NCBI GenBank assembly: GCA_949296775.1
Contig: CASFQA010000001.1
Location: 372,001-436,000, forward strand
Length of the DNA: 64,000 bases
Source: an uncultured bacterium
Lineage (GTDB): Bacteria > Bacillota_I > Bacilli_A > RFN20 > CAG-826
Reading direction: 5' to 3'
The notes beneath the pieces are model-generated. The model was not told the origin of the DNA. It saw nothing but the letters and a program-made list of their open reading frames with translations, and ran no database searches. Numbering within the stretch: position 1 is the first letter of the stretch; each line of letters opens with the position of its first letter. The position numbers and the translations under genes were made by a program. Below are positions 17,809 through 25,061 of the stretch, one piece after another.

Positions 17809-18484
17809 ATACGCGACCTCTCGCCAAGGAATTGAAATCTGGATATTGCTTCACTTCGACACCAGCGTTTTGCCAGGCCGCCAACTCGTCAGGATGCATT
17901 TTCCCATATGACAAAACGAGTTTGGGGTCAGAGAAGGTTAAATAAACTGCTCTGATCATATTTTCGATTTCCCTGGATTCGCGGGAATTCCGTAAGGTGC
18001 CAACCGTGCCGACGCTAGGGATAGGCGCATGGCGATAAGGAAAGAAATACGGGACGTTCTGGAAGCCGCCCCACCTGGTCGGAGCGGCGAATTTAATCCC
18101 GTTAACCCCAAAGAACGCGTTGCATAGGGCGTTTAAACGCAGGTGAAACAATTGATGGGATCGGTCGGCAAAACGGGTGACCGTGAAATCAAACGGCATG
18201 ACTCCCAGGAACTTCTTATAGGTAGACAAATCCTTTTCCAAGTTACGAGCCCGAGTATAAAGTTTGTCATCGTTTGAGTAAAAGCAGATCGCCGACCGGC
18301 CGGCCGGGAATCTTCTTCGCCCGGAGAAAGGAACGATATGCTCGGGAGCAGTGGGAAGAAACCACTCTTCCTGCATTATCGGGAAAAAAGCCGAGTTAAA
18401 TCCAACCCCACGATTGCGAAGGTACGATTCCAGATAATCGGCTATCTCGATGTCGATTCGACAATCAATCAGTGAAGTTTTCAT
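17801..18484 (-). CDS. DUF4417-like protein (cassette gene D)
   Basis: 227 residues. The pattern fits DUF4417, a family known mainly from phages and mobile elements with no established function. A strand AICFYSNDDKLYTRA resembles the family's FFIDDY segment. It is followed by GVMPFDFTVTRFADRS, GIKFAAPTRWGGFQN and SVGTVGTLRNSRES, with a late PKLVLSYGKM. The start has GAGGGGG upstream. It opens the D-E-(A2-B2-C2) operon, and its upstream region carries a 28-bp element shared with the gene A operon. The family call is by motif order only. Confidence 0.65.
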   Translation of the reverse strand: MKTSLIDCRIDIEIADYLESYLRNRGVGFNSAFFPIMQEEWFLPTAPEHIVPFSGRRRFPAGRSAICFYSNDDKLYTRARNLEKDLSTYKKFLGVMPFDFTVTRFADRSHQLFHLRLNALCNAFFGVNGIKFAAPTRWGGFQNVPYFFPYRHAPIPSVGTVGTLRNSRESREIENMIRAVYLTFSDPKLVLSYGKMHPDELAAWQNAGVEVKQYPDFNSLARGRVYE

Positions 18485-18501
18485 AAAATGTGACCCCCTC
18501 G

Positions 18502-18529
18502 GTTTACTTTGTATGCGTTTTTAGTGTAC
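18502..18529 (-). promoter_or_regulatory. Shared 28-bp upstream element, copy 1
   Basis: On the + strand it begins GTTTACTT and ends TTTTTAGTGTAC. It matches the element at 19786-19813 at 23 of 28 positions. It lies 18 bases before the ATG of gene D, just outside its ribosome site. The placement suggests an operator or promoter for a common regulator, for which the nearby XRE protein is the natural candidate (inference). Confidence 0.5.
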
Positions 18530-18570
18530 ATACGGGTAGAATTCTCCTTTGTCATCGTTCCATCGCGAAT

Positions 18571-18960
18571 TCAGGCTAATAGATCGCGGAAATCGAAATA
18601 TATATTCCGCTTGTTGGCAAAAGCCTCCTGAACAAAGTCATCGAAGAAACAGGCAAAACTTGCAAGACTTCCTCCGCAGTCGCGATATTTAGACAAGACA
18701 TTCAGCATTTCGGCGACATTGCTGGCAAGGACGGTCGATAATTCCTTCTCCTTCAAGCCATTATCCGTCAATCGCGCTATATCCCGACCAATTGGTAACG
18801 ACGATAACTCACGGACTAAACTTGGGGAGAGATATAAATAAAGAAATGGCTGACGAGGATTGCTTGATAGCGAGACTTCTGGGAATTCCTTCTCCTCAAG
18901 CGGGGATATTATTATGTATCCGTCATTCAAGCGTGGGTATTTATTACTAGCGTTGTTCAT
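18571..18960 (-). CDS. Cassette gene C, unknown protein (intact copy)
   Basis: 129 residues with no recognised family. It is a mixed strand/helix protein: a strand pair YIIISPLEEKEFPEVSLS, a segment QPFLYLYLSPSLVREL, a helical middle, and an ending RNIYFDFRDLLA. No membrane segments are present. The Shine-Dalgarno TTGGAGG is clear. It is the last gene of the intact A1-B1-C1 row, 45 bases after B. A decayed relative lies at 16125-16536 in the same relative position. Confidence 0.65.
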   Translation of the reverse strand: MNNASNKYPRLNDGYIIISPLEEKEFPEVSLSSNPRQPFLYLYLSPSLVRELSSLPIGRDIARLTDNGLKEKELSTVLASNVAEMLNVLSKYRDCGGSLASFACFFDDFVQEAFANKRNIYFDFRDLLA

Positions 18961-19005
18961 TGACGTTCCTCCAAGAAAAATAACTCTGTTTTCTTAAACT
19001 AATCA

Positions 19006-19371
19006 TTACATCATAATCATCAGGTCCCGACGTTCCCGGATTGCTACCCTGATGGCTTTAGCCAAAAGCAAATATGCGTCTTTCAACATTCCATCACGTT
19101 TGTCGATTCGGCCGGTTACTTCACGAAGCAGTTGAGGCAATAGACAAAACTCAACCGAATCGAAATCGAATTCGCAAACAAAGCAATCGAATTCTTCGCG
19201 AAGAAAATCCTCGGCATCGTCCAATAAGGCTTTGGCTTGCTCTGACGGAAGTCGGATTGAATAAGATAATTCCGTCGTTTCTTCCTCACCCTTACTCAGA
19301 TTGACGGAAAACCCCTTGTACCAATGATTAAGTTTGTAATCAATGGATTGGAACTTGGTATTTTCGATCAT
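19006..19371 (-). CDS. Cassette gene B, unknown protein (intact copy)
   Basis: 121 residues, acidic in the middle (FDCFVCEFDFDSVEFC) with a helical C-terminal half (KRDGMLKDAYLLLAKAIRVAIRERR). No family is recognised. The ATG overlaps the stop of gene A (ATGA), so the two are translationally coupled and probably made in fixed ratio. A decayed relative with the same C-terminal helix pattern lies at 16554-16962. The fixed pairing with A suggests that the products interact; this is inference. Confidence 0.65.
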   Translation of the reverse strand: MIENTKFQSIDYKLNHWYKGFSVNLSKGEEETTELSYSIRLPSEQAKALLDDAEDFLREEFDCFVCEFDFDSVEFCLLPQLLREVTGRIDKRDGMLKDAYLLLAKAIRVAIRERRDLMIMM

Positions 19372-19754
19372 GCTTCCATTTCCTCCTTCTTTAAGATTCG
19401 ATAATGAGCCAAACGACGAAGTTTTTTCTTACTGACCTCGTTAATCAATTTCCCTTCAATGGAATAAAAATGCTTCCCGTCGTCGGTCAAACACAAATAG
19501 CCCCCGGCAATGTCGGCCACGACCGTGATTCCCGGATAAATCGAGGGGAAAAACATCTTGCGAGCATTTATGCGTACCGATGAAAGATCAAAATTAGGAT
19601 CGACGATGCGATTGATATTCACGGTCGCCCATTGCCCGCTGTATCTCTCTTTCTCTTTTCGTGCCGCTTCCCATGCATGCTTTAGGTACGCGCTGGAAGC
19701 CAATTCGGCCAAACGAGCCTGAACGTTTTCCGAATAATATTCTTTAGCTGCCAT
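19368..19754 (-). CDS. Cassette gene A, unknown protein (intact copy)
   Basis: 128 residues. The N-terminal helix MAAKEYYSENVQARLAEL is followed by a basic helix with HAWEAARKEKERY. A strand-rich core then contains VNINRIVDPNF, RINARKMFFPSIYPG and VVADIAGGYLCLTDDG, and the end HYRILKKEEMEA is basic. I do not recognise the family. The GGAGG ribosome site is strong. It heads the A1-B1-C1 row and has the shared 28-bp element 32 bases before its start. The frameshifted relative at 17011-17420 keeps the same N- and C-terminal motifs. Confidence 0.68.
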   Translation of the reverse strand: MAAKEYYSENVQARLAELASSAYLKHAWEAARKEKERYSGQWATVNINRIVDPNFDLSSVRINARKMFFPSIYPGITVVADIAGGYLCLTDDGKHFYSIEGKLINEVSKKKLRRLAHYRILKKEEMEA

Positions 19755-19785
19755 GCCTTGACCTCCAAATCGCGCTGAACGACGT

Positions 19786-19813
19786 GTTTACTTCGTTCGC
19801 ATTTTTAGCGTAC
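19786..19813 (-). promoter_or_regulatory. Shared 28-bp upstream element, copy 2
   Basis: The + strand starts GTTTACTT and ends ATTTTTAGCGTAC, with five mismatches to the copy at 18502-18529. It lies upstream of gene A, between it and the ImmA/IrrE gene. Both copies face their operons in the same orientation. Confidence 0.5.
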
Positions 19814-19845
19814 ACCAATCAAACAAACATGGCAAACATTTTTCC

Positions 19846-20523
19846 CTATTTTTTCTCCAAATAGCGTTTTGCCCTTTTTCTAAGAGTGGATATTAGGTCT
19901 TCTTTAGTCTTGTCATCTATCAATTCAACTTCTTGCAAGCGATAGATAACCGCTTCTTTGCTTGCAACGAAAAACTTCGATAGTCGCCTTGTAACTATAG
20001 TCAGTGATTTAATGTCGTCCGAAGTTTTGAACTCATTGAACTTTTGGACAATGAATGGCTCTGGCAAAAGCAAATACGTGGCATATTTATTGGCCTGATG
20101 TTCTGCCATATCCAAACCTTTGTTAAGCTTGACTTTGATCGCTAACCCATTTTTCCCCGGATAATCCAAATCGACTTGAAAATGCCATGTCTCGTGGAGA
20201 ATGGTGAAATTCACAACGGGCGGGTAATTGTTATGGCAAGCTTGTTCGTCGACGAAGATAACTTTGCCAAGATTCTTTTCCTTCGCCGTAAGTCCATAGA
20301 TGCGCCCGTCGTCAGATAATTTTTTGAAAAACACTTCTTTGCCGGTTACGAAGCGGACGAATTCGTCAACCGGCAAAGGCTTAGGCTTTTGGAAATAGTT
20401 GGGATCAAATGAGCGCAGCTGATTATAGGCGAATTCCTCGATTTCCTTGTCCTTGACGAATAGCTGGCCATTCTTACCACGCTTAGACCGGATATAGTTC
20501 AGATCAATTTTCCGGGACGTCAT
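19846..20523 (-). CDS. ImmA/IrrE family metallopeptidase
   Basis: 225 residues. The zinc motif HETWH lies in FTILHETWHFQVD, and the third-ligand region EHQANKYATYLLLPEPF matches the ExxAnxFAaxLLmP pattern of ImmA/IrrE peptidases. Such enzymes cleave a partner XRE repressor in ICEBs1-type elements and phages, releasing repressed genes. An XRE gene overlaps it upstream by 20 bases, the standard arrangement. Its likely targets are the two nearby operons carrying the shared element (inference). The last 60 residues are helical and very basic. Confidence 0.88.
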   Translation of the reverse strand: MTSRKIDLNYIRSKRGKNGQLFVKDKEIEEFAYNQLRSFDPNYFQKPKPLPVDEFVRFVTGKEVFFKKLSDDGRIYGLTAKEKNLGKVIFVDEQACHNNYPPVVNFTILHETWHFQVDLDYPGKNGLAIKVKLNKGLDMAEHQANKYATYLLLPEPFIVQKFNEFKTSDDIKSLTIVTRRLSKFFVASKEAVIYRLQEVELIDDKTKEDLISTLRKRAKRYLEKK

Positions 20524-20890
20524 TTAACTTATCAACGACCTCGACCCAAAAATCGTCATCGACCTTTTTCTCCGAGGCGGTCCTGAGTGCGACCTGCGCA
20601 AAACGAGAATTTTTAAGATATTCGACCAAATCACGAGAAACGCGGTTTTTCTGCAAAGCCGAAAGCTCCGACATTTTTTTGAAATCAGCAATCTCGGCCT
20701 CGTTCATTTTGTAGGCGGAGGCGAAAGAAGCGGACAAATCCCCTTTGCGGCTGTTCAAAGGGAAAGCCCGGTCACCCGATTCCAAATCACAAAGAAAGGT
20801 CGGCGAAACCCCAATTAAGGAGGCGGCATGACGAATGGTCAAGCCCAATGATTGCCTCTTCTTTTGAATAAAGTTTCCGAATTCGTTCAT
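20504..20890 (-). CDS. XRE-family transcriptional regulator
   Basis: 128 residues from the ATG at 20890, which has AGGGAAC upstream; the frame is open 16 codons further. The N-terminal helix-turn-helix reads FIQKKRQSLGLTIRHAASLIGVSPTFLCDLESG, as in Cro/CI-type repressors. A helical C-terminal part (about 60-128) should mediate dimerisation or contact the ImmA-like peptidase encoded next. Together they resemble the ImmR/ImmA switch of integrative elements. A GTAC..GTATAC sequence between its start and the remnant upstream may be its own operator. Confidence 0.85.
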   Translation of the reverse strand: MNEFGNFIQKKRQSLGLTIRHAASLIGVSPTFLCDLESGDRAFPLNSRKGDLSASFASAYKMNEAEIADFKKMSELSALQKNRVSRDLVEYLKNSRFAQVALRTASEKKVDDDFWVEVVDKLNDVPEN

Positions 20891-20902
20891 CTTGTTCCCT
20901 CT

Positions 20903-20921
20903 GTACGCAAATAAAGTATAC
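20903..20921. promoter_or_regulatory. Candidate operator of the XRE gene
   Basis: GTACGCAAATAAAGTATAC is a near-palindrome with GTAC and GTATAC ends, 12 bases before the XRE ATG. Its ends resemble those of the 28-bp elements (GTAC.C ... AAGTAAAC), but the core is shorter. The resemblance could be chance. Confidence 0.3.
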
Positions 20922-20934
20922 GCGCGAAAAACGA

Positions 20935-21560
20935 TCATTTTAAAGTAAAATAACCCGTAGTTGGTTCTCGACTTATCAGGTCTAATAAGATGGATATAGC
21001 ACTTTCCTTAGCCTCGACGAAAATAAAGGTATTAGTTAAATGAGCAGCGTGAACTCCAGTCCCCCAAAAAGATGAGGTGCTGAATAGTCCTTTGCCGAAT
21101 AATCGGTCCCGGATTTGACTCCAACTGGCCTCGTTGACTCCTGATCTTTCGATGATATCCCCCACTGCTGATGGACCATTGCTTTCAAAGGACTTCAAGG
21201 ATTTTCTCTAAAGACGACGCCCAGTAAAAAGCTTTGCGTAAACATATACGGCCATCGTCGAATTAAAGGAAGAAAGGACTTTCGGGGTTAGAAGCAGGTT
21301 TTTCCTCGAAAATATTAGAATTCGGAACTTGATAGGCATAAGCGAAGCCTTTCGTCATCAAAGCCAACTTCGCGGCTTGATTAAAAAGAATGTCGAAAAC
21401 CGATTGATAGGAAGTGAGGGGATAACCAACGGACCTAAATTGTTACGTTGATTCGGCGAAAAGAAGTTCGATTTGCCGGAGCCCCGGAGGCCAGGATTAA
21501 ATTAAGACGACGGTTCGTTTGCTACTCTGGAGACGGGCTTTTAACCATATCGAATCGGCC
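20935..21560 (-). pseudogene. Remnant of an AAA-type ATP-binding protein
   Basis: A small open frame at 20935-21198 encodes an 87-residue piece with ERSGVNEASWSQIRDRLFGKGL, the winged-helix-like C-terminal segment seen in standalone AAA ATPases. Upstream, other frames hold GLRGSGKSNF, a Walker A-like string at about 21470-21500, and LTSYQSVFDILFNQAAKLALM. The pieces lie in the right order but in different frames with stops between them. This is consistent with a decayed ATPase once forming part of the element. The extent of the remnant is approximate. Confidence 0.45.
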
Positions 21561-21625
21561 AAAGGGCAAATTTTTTATAGACTATCAAAAGCACCTCAAG
21601 ACTATTAAACCAGTTGAAAACCGGC

Positions 21626-21684
21626 TTTGTCATACATTTTTAAATTTGTCATTATTTGTCATTATTTGTCATAAGATGTCATAA
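21626..21684. repeat. Array of TTTGTCATTA repeats with 10-bp period
   Basis: Four consecutive 10-base units run from 21645 to 21684: TTTGTCATTA, TTTGTCATTA, TTTGTCATAA, GATGTCATAA. An isolated TTTGTCATA lies at 21626. Ten-base spacing places each unit on the same face of the helix. The array marks the right edge of the accessory island, just before the terminator of the next gene. Confidence 0.75.
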
Positions 21685-21700
21685 TAACGTGTTTAGATAT

Positions 21701-21723
21701 AAAAAAGGCCCTTGCGGACCTTT
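21701..21723 (-). terminator. Terminator of the glgB-glgP-dUTPase-CBS operon
   Basis: On the minus strand AAAGGTCC GCAA GGGCCTTT is followed by T residues, forming a hairpin that starts at the stop codon of the CBS gene. Confidence 0.75.
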
Positions 21724-22132
21724 ATTTATTGTCTTTCCCCAGCAGGTAGTTCATGACCGCCTTCCGGGTGACGATCCCGATGAAGACACCCTTGTCATCG
21801 GTCACCGGGACGAAGTTCTGGGCGACGATCAAGGCGATCAGGTCATCCATCGTCATGGCGATCGAGACCGAGCGGTAATTCCGATGGACCTCGACTTCCT
21901 CCAAATCGAATCTCGAGCTCTCCTCGACGGTGCAGCCGTGGGTTTTGAGGAAGAAGAGGAGGTCGCCTTCGGATATGGAATGGAGATACTTCCCGGTCAC
22001 CGAATCGACCACCGCGACGACGTTGTAACGATGGTATTCCATCTTCTCGATGGCTTGCCGGACGGTCGAGTCGGAATCGATGTATTCGAGCTCGGCTTTC
22101 GGGGTGAGGAAGAATAGGATGTTCTTTTCCAT
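21722..22132 (-). CDS. CBS-domain protein, CbpB/YkuL-like
   Basis: 136 residues made of two CBS motifs (about 10-70 and 80-132), with FFLTPKAELEYIDSDSTVRQAIEKM at the front and FVPVTDDKGVFIGIVTRKAVMNYLL at the end. The arrangement resembles CbpB/DarB (YkuL), a small cytosolic protein that binds c-di-AMP and links it to (p)ppGpp or pyruvate metabolism in Bacilli. Ligand binding here is inferred from similarity of layout, since single motif residues do not prove it. It is the last gene of the glycogen operon. Confidence 0.75.
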   Translation of the reverse strand: MEKNILFFLTPKAELEYIDSDSTVRQAIEKMEYHRYNVVAVVDSVTGKYLHSISEGDLLFFLKTHGCTVEESSRFDLEEVEVHRNYRSVSIAMTMDDLIALIVAQNFVPVTDDKGVFIGIVTRKAVMNYLLGKDNK

Positions 22133-22133
22133 G

Positions 22134-22634
22134 TCAGTAATGCTCCTCCTGCCGTTTGTAGTTGACTCCCAGCTTATTGAGGTAAGCCGCCTCCACCTCC
22201 ATGACCGAATACCCGAATAAGGGGATGAGGTTCAAGAAGGCGGAGAAGGCGGAAAGGTAATGATCGGCGTCGAAACGCCCATAGAGCTCCCCCACTTTCC
22301 GATAGACATCCACGATGGCCTTGCTCGCGTCTTTCTCGCGAACATGGAAATGATGGGTGTATTCCTCCGCCCCGAGCATCACCCCGAGGCTTAGGAAGAA
22401 ATGGAGGGCGTCGGCGTATTCGTCGAGGATCCGCTCCTTCGGCGAAGGGGGCTTCTCGCTCCAATATTTGAAGCAGCGGGTCTCGTTGGCGAATTCCCCC
22501 AGCTCGACCAATAAGGCCAAAACCCGTTCGGCGAAGGTCGACTCATAGCTTACCTTATGCCGCGAGGCGATGTCTTGGTCCAAAGCGGCCTGCTTCGCGA
22601 AAAGCGGGCTCAGGCAAATCGAATCTTCAGTCAT
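22134..22634 (-). CDS. Dimeric all-alpha dUTPase (MazG-like)
   Basis: 166 residues, all helical. The metal-binding pattern of the dUTPase_2 family is visible: LVELGEFANETRCFKYW followed by DEYADALHFFLSLGV. Members hydrolyse dUTP to dUMP and pyrophosphate, which keeps uracil out of DNA. A broader MazG-type NTP pyrophosphatase activity is possible. The start overlaps the end of glgP by eight bases, so it is translated from the glycogen transcript, an unusual partner for a nucleotide-cleaning enzyme. Confidence 0.85.
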   Translation of the reverse strand: MTEDSICLSPLFAKQAALDQDIASRHKVSYESTFAERVLALLVELGEFANETRCFKYWSEKPPSPKERILDEYADALHFFLSLGVMLGAEEYTHHFHVREKDASKAIVDVYRKVGELYGRFDADHYLSAFSAFLNLIPLFGYSVMEVEAAYLNKLGVNYKRQEEHY

Positions 22635-25050
22635 TGGGGGAGACGGTGAGTTTCTTCAAATGCCAGATGTCGCGGTTATATTCCTCGATCGTCCGATCGG
22701 AGGTGAAATAGCCGGAGGAGGCGATGTTCATGATGGCGGCTTTGGCCCACTTCTTCTTGTCCTGATACAGCTGATCGGCGGCCTGGCAGGCTTTGTTGTA
22801 GGCGTTGAAGTCGGCTAAGACGAAGAACTGATCGTTTCGAGCCATGATCTCGTCGAAGATCATCCGGAAGCGATTCCCGTCCCCTTCGCACCAAGGCCCG
22901 GTGAAGAGGCTGTCCATGATGGCCTTGACCCGGGTGTCGGAATTATAGACGTCCCAAGGGTTATAGGTCCCTTCGTCGCTCATCTTTTGGACCTCGTCGG
23001 CGGTGAGGCCGAAGATGACCTCGTTCTCCCGCCCGGCGAAATCGGCGATCTCGATGTTGGCCCCGTCTAAGGTGCCTAAGGTGATGGCCCCGTTCATCAT
23101 GAGCTTCATGTTCGAGGTGCCGCTGGCCTCTTTGCCGGCGGTCGAGATCTGCTCGGAGATGTCGGCGGCCGGGATGATCCGCTCAGCCAGGGAGACGCCG
23201 TAGTTCTCGACGAAGACGATCTTGATGAACCGGCTGACGTAGGGATCGGCGTCGATGACTTTGGCGACGGCTAGGATCAATTCGATGATCTTTTTGGCAT
23301 AGACGTAGCTCGGCGCCGCCTTGGCCCCGAAGACATAGGTATGGGGGGTGATCTTGAAGGAAGGGTCTTCCTTGAGCTTTTGGTAAAGGTAGATGATGTG
23401 GAAGATGTTGAGCAATTGCCGTTTATAGGCGTGGAGCCGCTTGATCTGGACGTCGACGATGGCTTTCGGGTCGATGTCGATGTCGTAGGCTTTCTTGCAG
23501 AAGGCGGCGAAATCCTGCTTGTTCTCGGCCTTGATGGCCATGATCTCCTTTTGGAAGGATGGGTCATCGGCATAGGCTTTGAGCTTCCCGATCTCGTGCT
23601 CGTAATCCTTCATCCAGCCGTCGCCGATCCGCTTGGTGATGGCTTCGGCGAGCCGGGGGTTGGCGTAGGCGAGCCAGCGCCGATGGGTGACCCCGTTGGT
23701 CTTGTTGTTGAACTTCTCCGGGTAGAGATGGTAGAAATCGCGGAAGGTGAAGTCCTTGAGGATCTCGGTATGGATTTTGGCGACCCCGTTGACCGAGAAG
23801 GCGGTGGCGATGGCCATGTTGGTCATATGGATCTGGCCGTCTTTGATGATCTGCATCTGATAACGGGCGCTTTGATCGACCCCTTTCTCGTTGAGCAGAA
23901 GGTTGAACCGGCGGTTGATCTCCTCGATGATCATGTAGACTCTGGGGACCAGCTGCGAGACGTATTGGACCGGCCATTTCTCCAAGGCCTCCGGCATGAC
24001 GGTGTGGTTGGTGTAGGCGAAGAGGTGGCTCACGATCTTCCAGGCCTCATCCCAGCCATAGCCGTATTCGTCCATCAAAAGCCGCATGGCCTCGGGGATG
24101 GCGAGGATCGGGTGGGTGTCGTTGAGCTGGAAGACGTAGGAAGAGGCGAAGGTATCGAGGGTATGGTAACGGTTGTAGTAGGACCGCATCGCGCTTTGCA
24201 ACCCGGCCGAAACCAGGAAATACTGCTGCCTCAGCCGGAGCATCCGCCCGTGTTCGGTCGAATCGTCGGGATAAAGGCCGTGGCATATTTCCTTGATGGT
24301 CTGGAGATATTCCTCGAAGCTTTGGTTGGTCGGGAGGTTGTTCTCGCTCGGCTCGGCCGACCAGAGCCGCAAGGTATTGGCGACCCCGTTTTTATACCCC
24401 GGGACCGAAACGTCGTAAGGGACGGCCCGGACGGAGATGGCGTTGACCGTCCGCATCCCATAGCCCCCTTCGGGCTTTAGGAAGGTCTCGGCGTTGCCGT
24501 AAAATTGGACCTCGACCGCGTGCTTGGGCTTGCGGACTTCGAAGACGAAGCCGTTGGAAAGCCATTGATCGGGCAATTCGACCTGCTGGCCGTTGACGAA
24601 TTTCTGACGGAAGAAGCCATATTCGTAACGGATGGTGTTGCCATGCCCGGGATAGCCTAAGGAAGCGATGGAATCGAGGAAGCAGGCGGCGAGGCGGCCT
24701 AAGCCCCCATTGCCAAGCCCGGCGTCGGCTTCCATGTCCTCGAGCTCCCCGATATCGATGCCGAGGTCGGCTAAGCCGTCTTTGGCGATCTTGTAGATCC
24801 CGAGGTTCTGCATGTTCGAAAGCAATAGCCGCCCCATCAGGAACTCCATCGAGAAATAGATGAGCTGGCGCTGGTTCTTGGCCAAGATGTTCTCCCGGCA
24901 CGCCCGCCAGTTGTAGCCGGCGTAGTCCCGGACCATCTCGCCGAGGATGTCATACCTTTCGGTGATGTGGCTGTCCTCGACCGTCCGGCCGTATTTCTCC
25001 TCGAGCCGCCGCTCGAAGGTCTGCTTGAAGTCTAGTTTGTTCTGAAACAT
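22627..25050 (-). CDS. glgP: Glycogen/starch phosphorylase
   Basis: 807 residues, normal length. It releases glucose 1-phosphate from the non-reducing ends of glycogen, using pyridoxal phosphate. The cofactor region KEASGTSNMKLMMNGAITLGTLDGAN is present, as are ADAGLGNGGLGRLAACFLDS near residue 100 and QLNDTHPILAIPE. The gene follows glgB by 11 bases. No glgC or glgA lies in the window, so glycogen synthesis would be completed elsewhere, or the pair may mainly process glucans. Confidence 0.97.
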   Translation of the reverse strand: MFQNKLDFKQTFERRLEEKYGRTVEDSHITERYDILGEMVRDYAGYNWRACRENILAKNQRQLIYFSMEFLMGRLLLSNMQNLGIYKIAKDGLADLGIDIGELEDMEADAGLGNGGLGRLAACFLDSIASLGYPGHGNTIRYEYGFFRQKFVNGQQVELPDQWLSNGFVFEVRKPKHAVEVQFYGNAETFLKPEGGYGMRTVNAISVRAVPYDVSVPGYKNGVANTLRLWSAEPSENNLPTNQSFEEYLQTIKEICHGLYPDDSTEHGRMLRLRQQYFLVSAGLQSAMRSYYNRYHTLDTFASSYVFQLNDTHPILAIPEAMRLLMDEYGYGWDEAWKIVSHLFAYTNHTVMPEALEKWPVQYVSQLVPRVYMIIEEINRRFNLLLNEKGVDQSARYQMQIIKDGQIHMTNMAIATAFSVNGVAKIHTEILKDFTFRDFYHLYPEKFNNKTNGVTHRRWLAYANPRLAEAITKRIGDGWMKDYEHEIGKLKAYADDPSFQKEIMAIKAENKQDFAAFCKKAYDIDIDPKAIVDVQIKRLHAYKRQLLNIFHIIYLYQKLKEDPSFKITPHTYVFGAKAAPSYVYAKKIIELILAVAKVIDADPYVSRFIKIVFVENYGVSLAERIIPAADISEQISTAGKEASGTSNMKLMMNGAITLGTLDGANIEIADFAGRENEVIFGLTADEVQKMSDEGTYNPWDVYNSDTRVKAIMDSLFTGPWCEGDGNRFRMIFDEIMARNDQFFVLADFNAYNKACQAADQLYQDKKKWAKAAIMNIASSGYFTSDRTIEEYNRDIWHLKKLTVSPND

Positions 25051-25061
25051 TGGGTATTCCT

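Noticed and set aside
18502-19813. The two 28-bp elements and similar GTAC-ended sequences, considered as a CRISPR array.
   Set aside because: Only two full copies 1.3 kb apart, with genes between them and no spacers or cas genes.
23341-24480. 379-codon open frame on the + strand inside glgP.
   Set aside because: Same cause: antisense of GC-rich codons. The valine-, glycine- and aspartate-rich translation is typical of such shadows.
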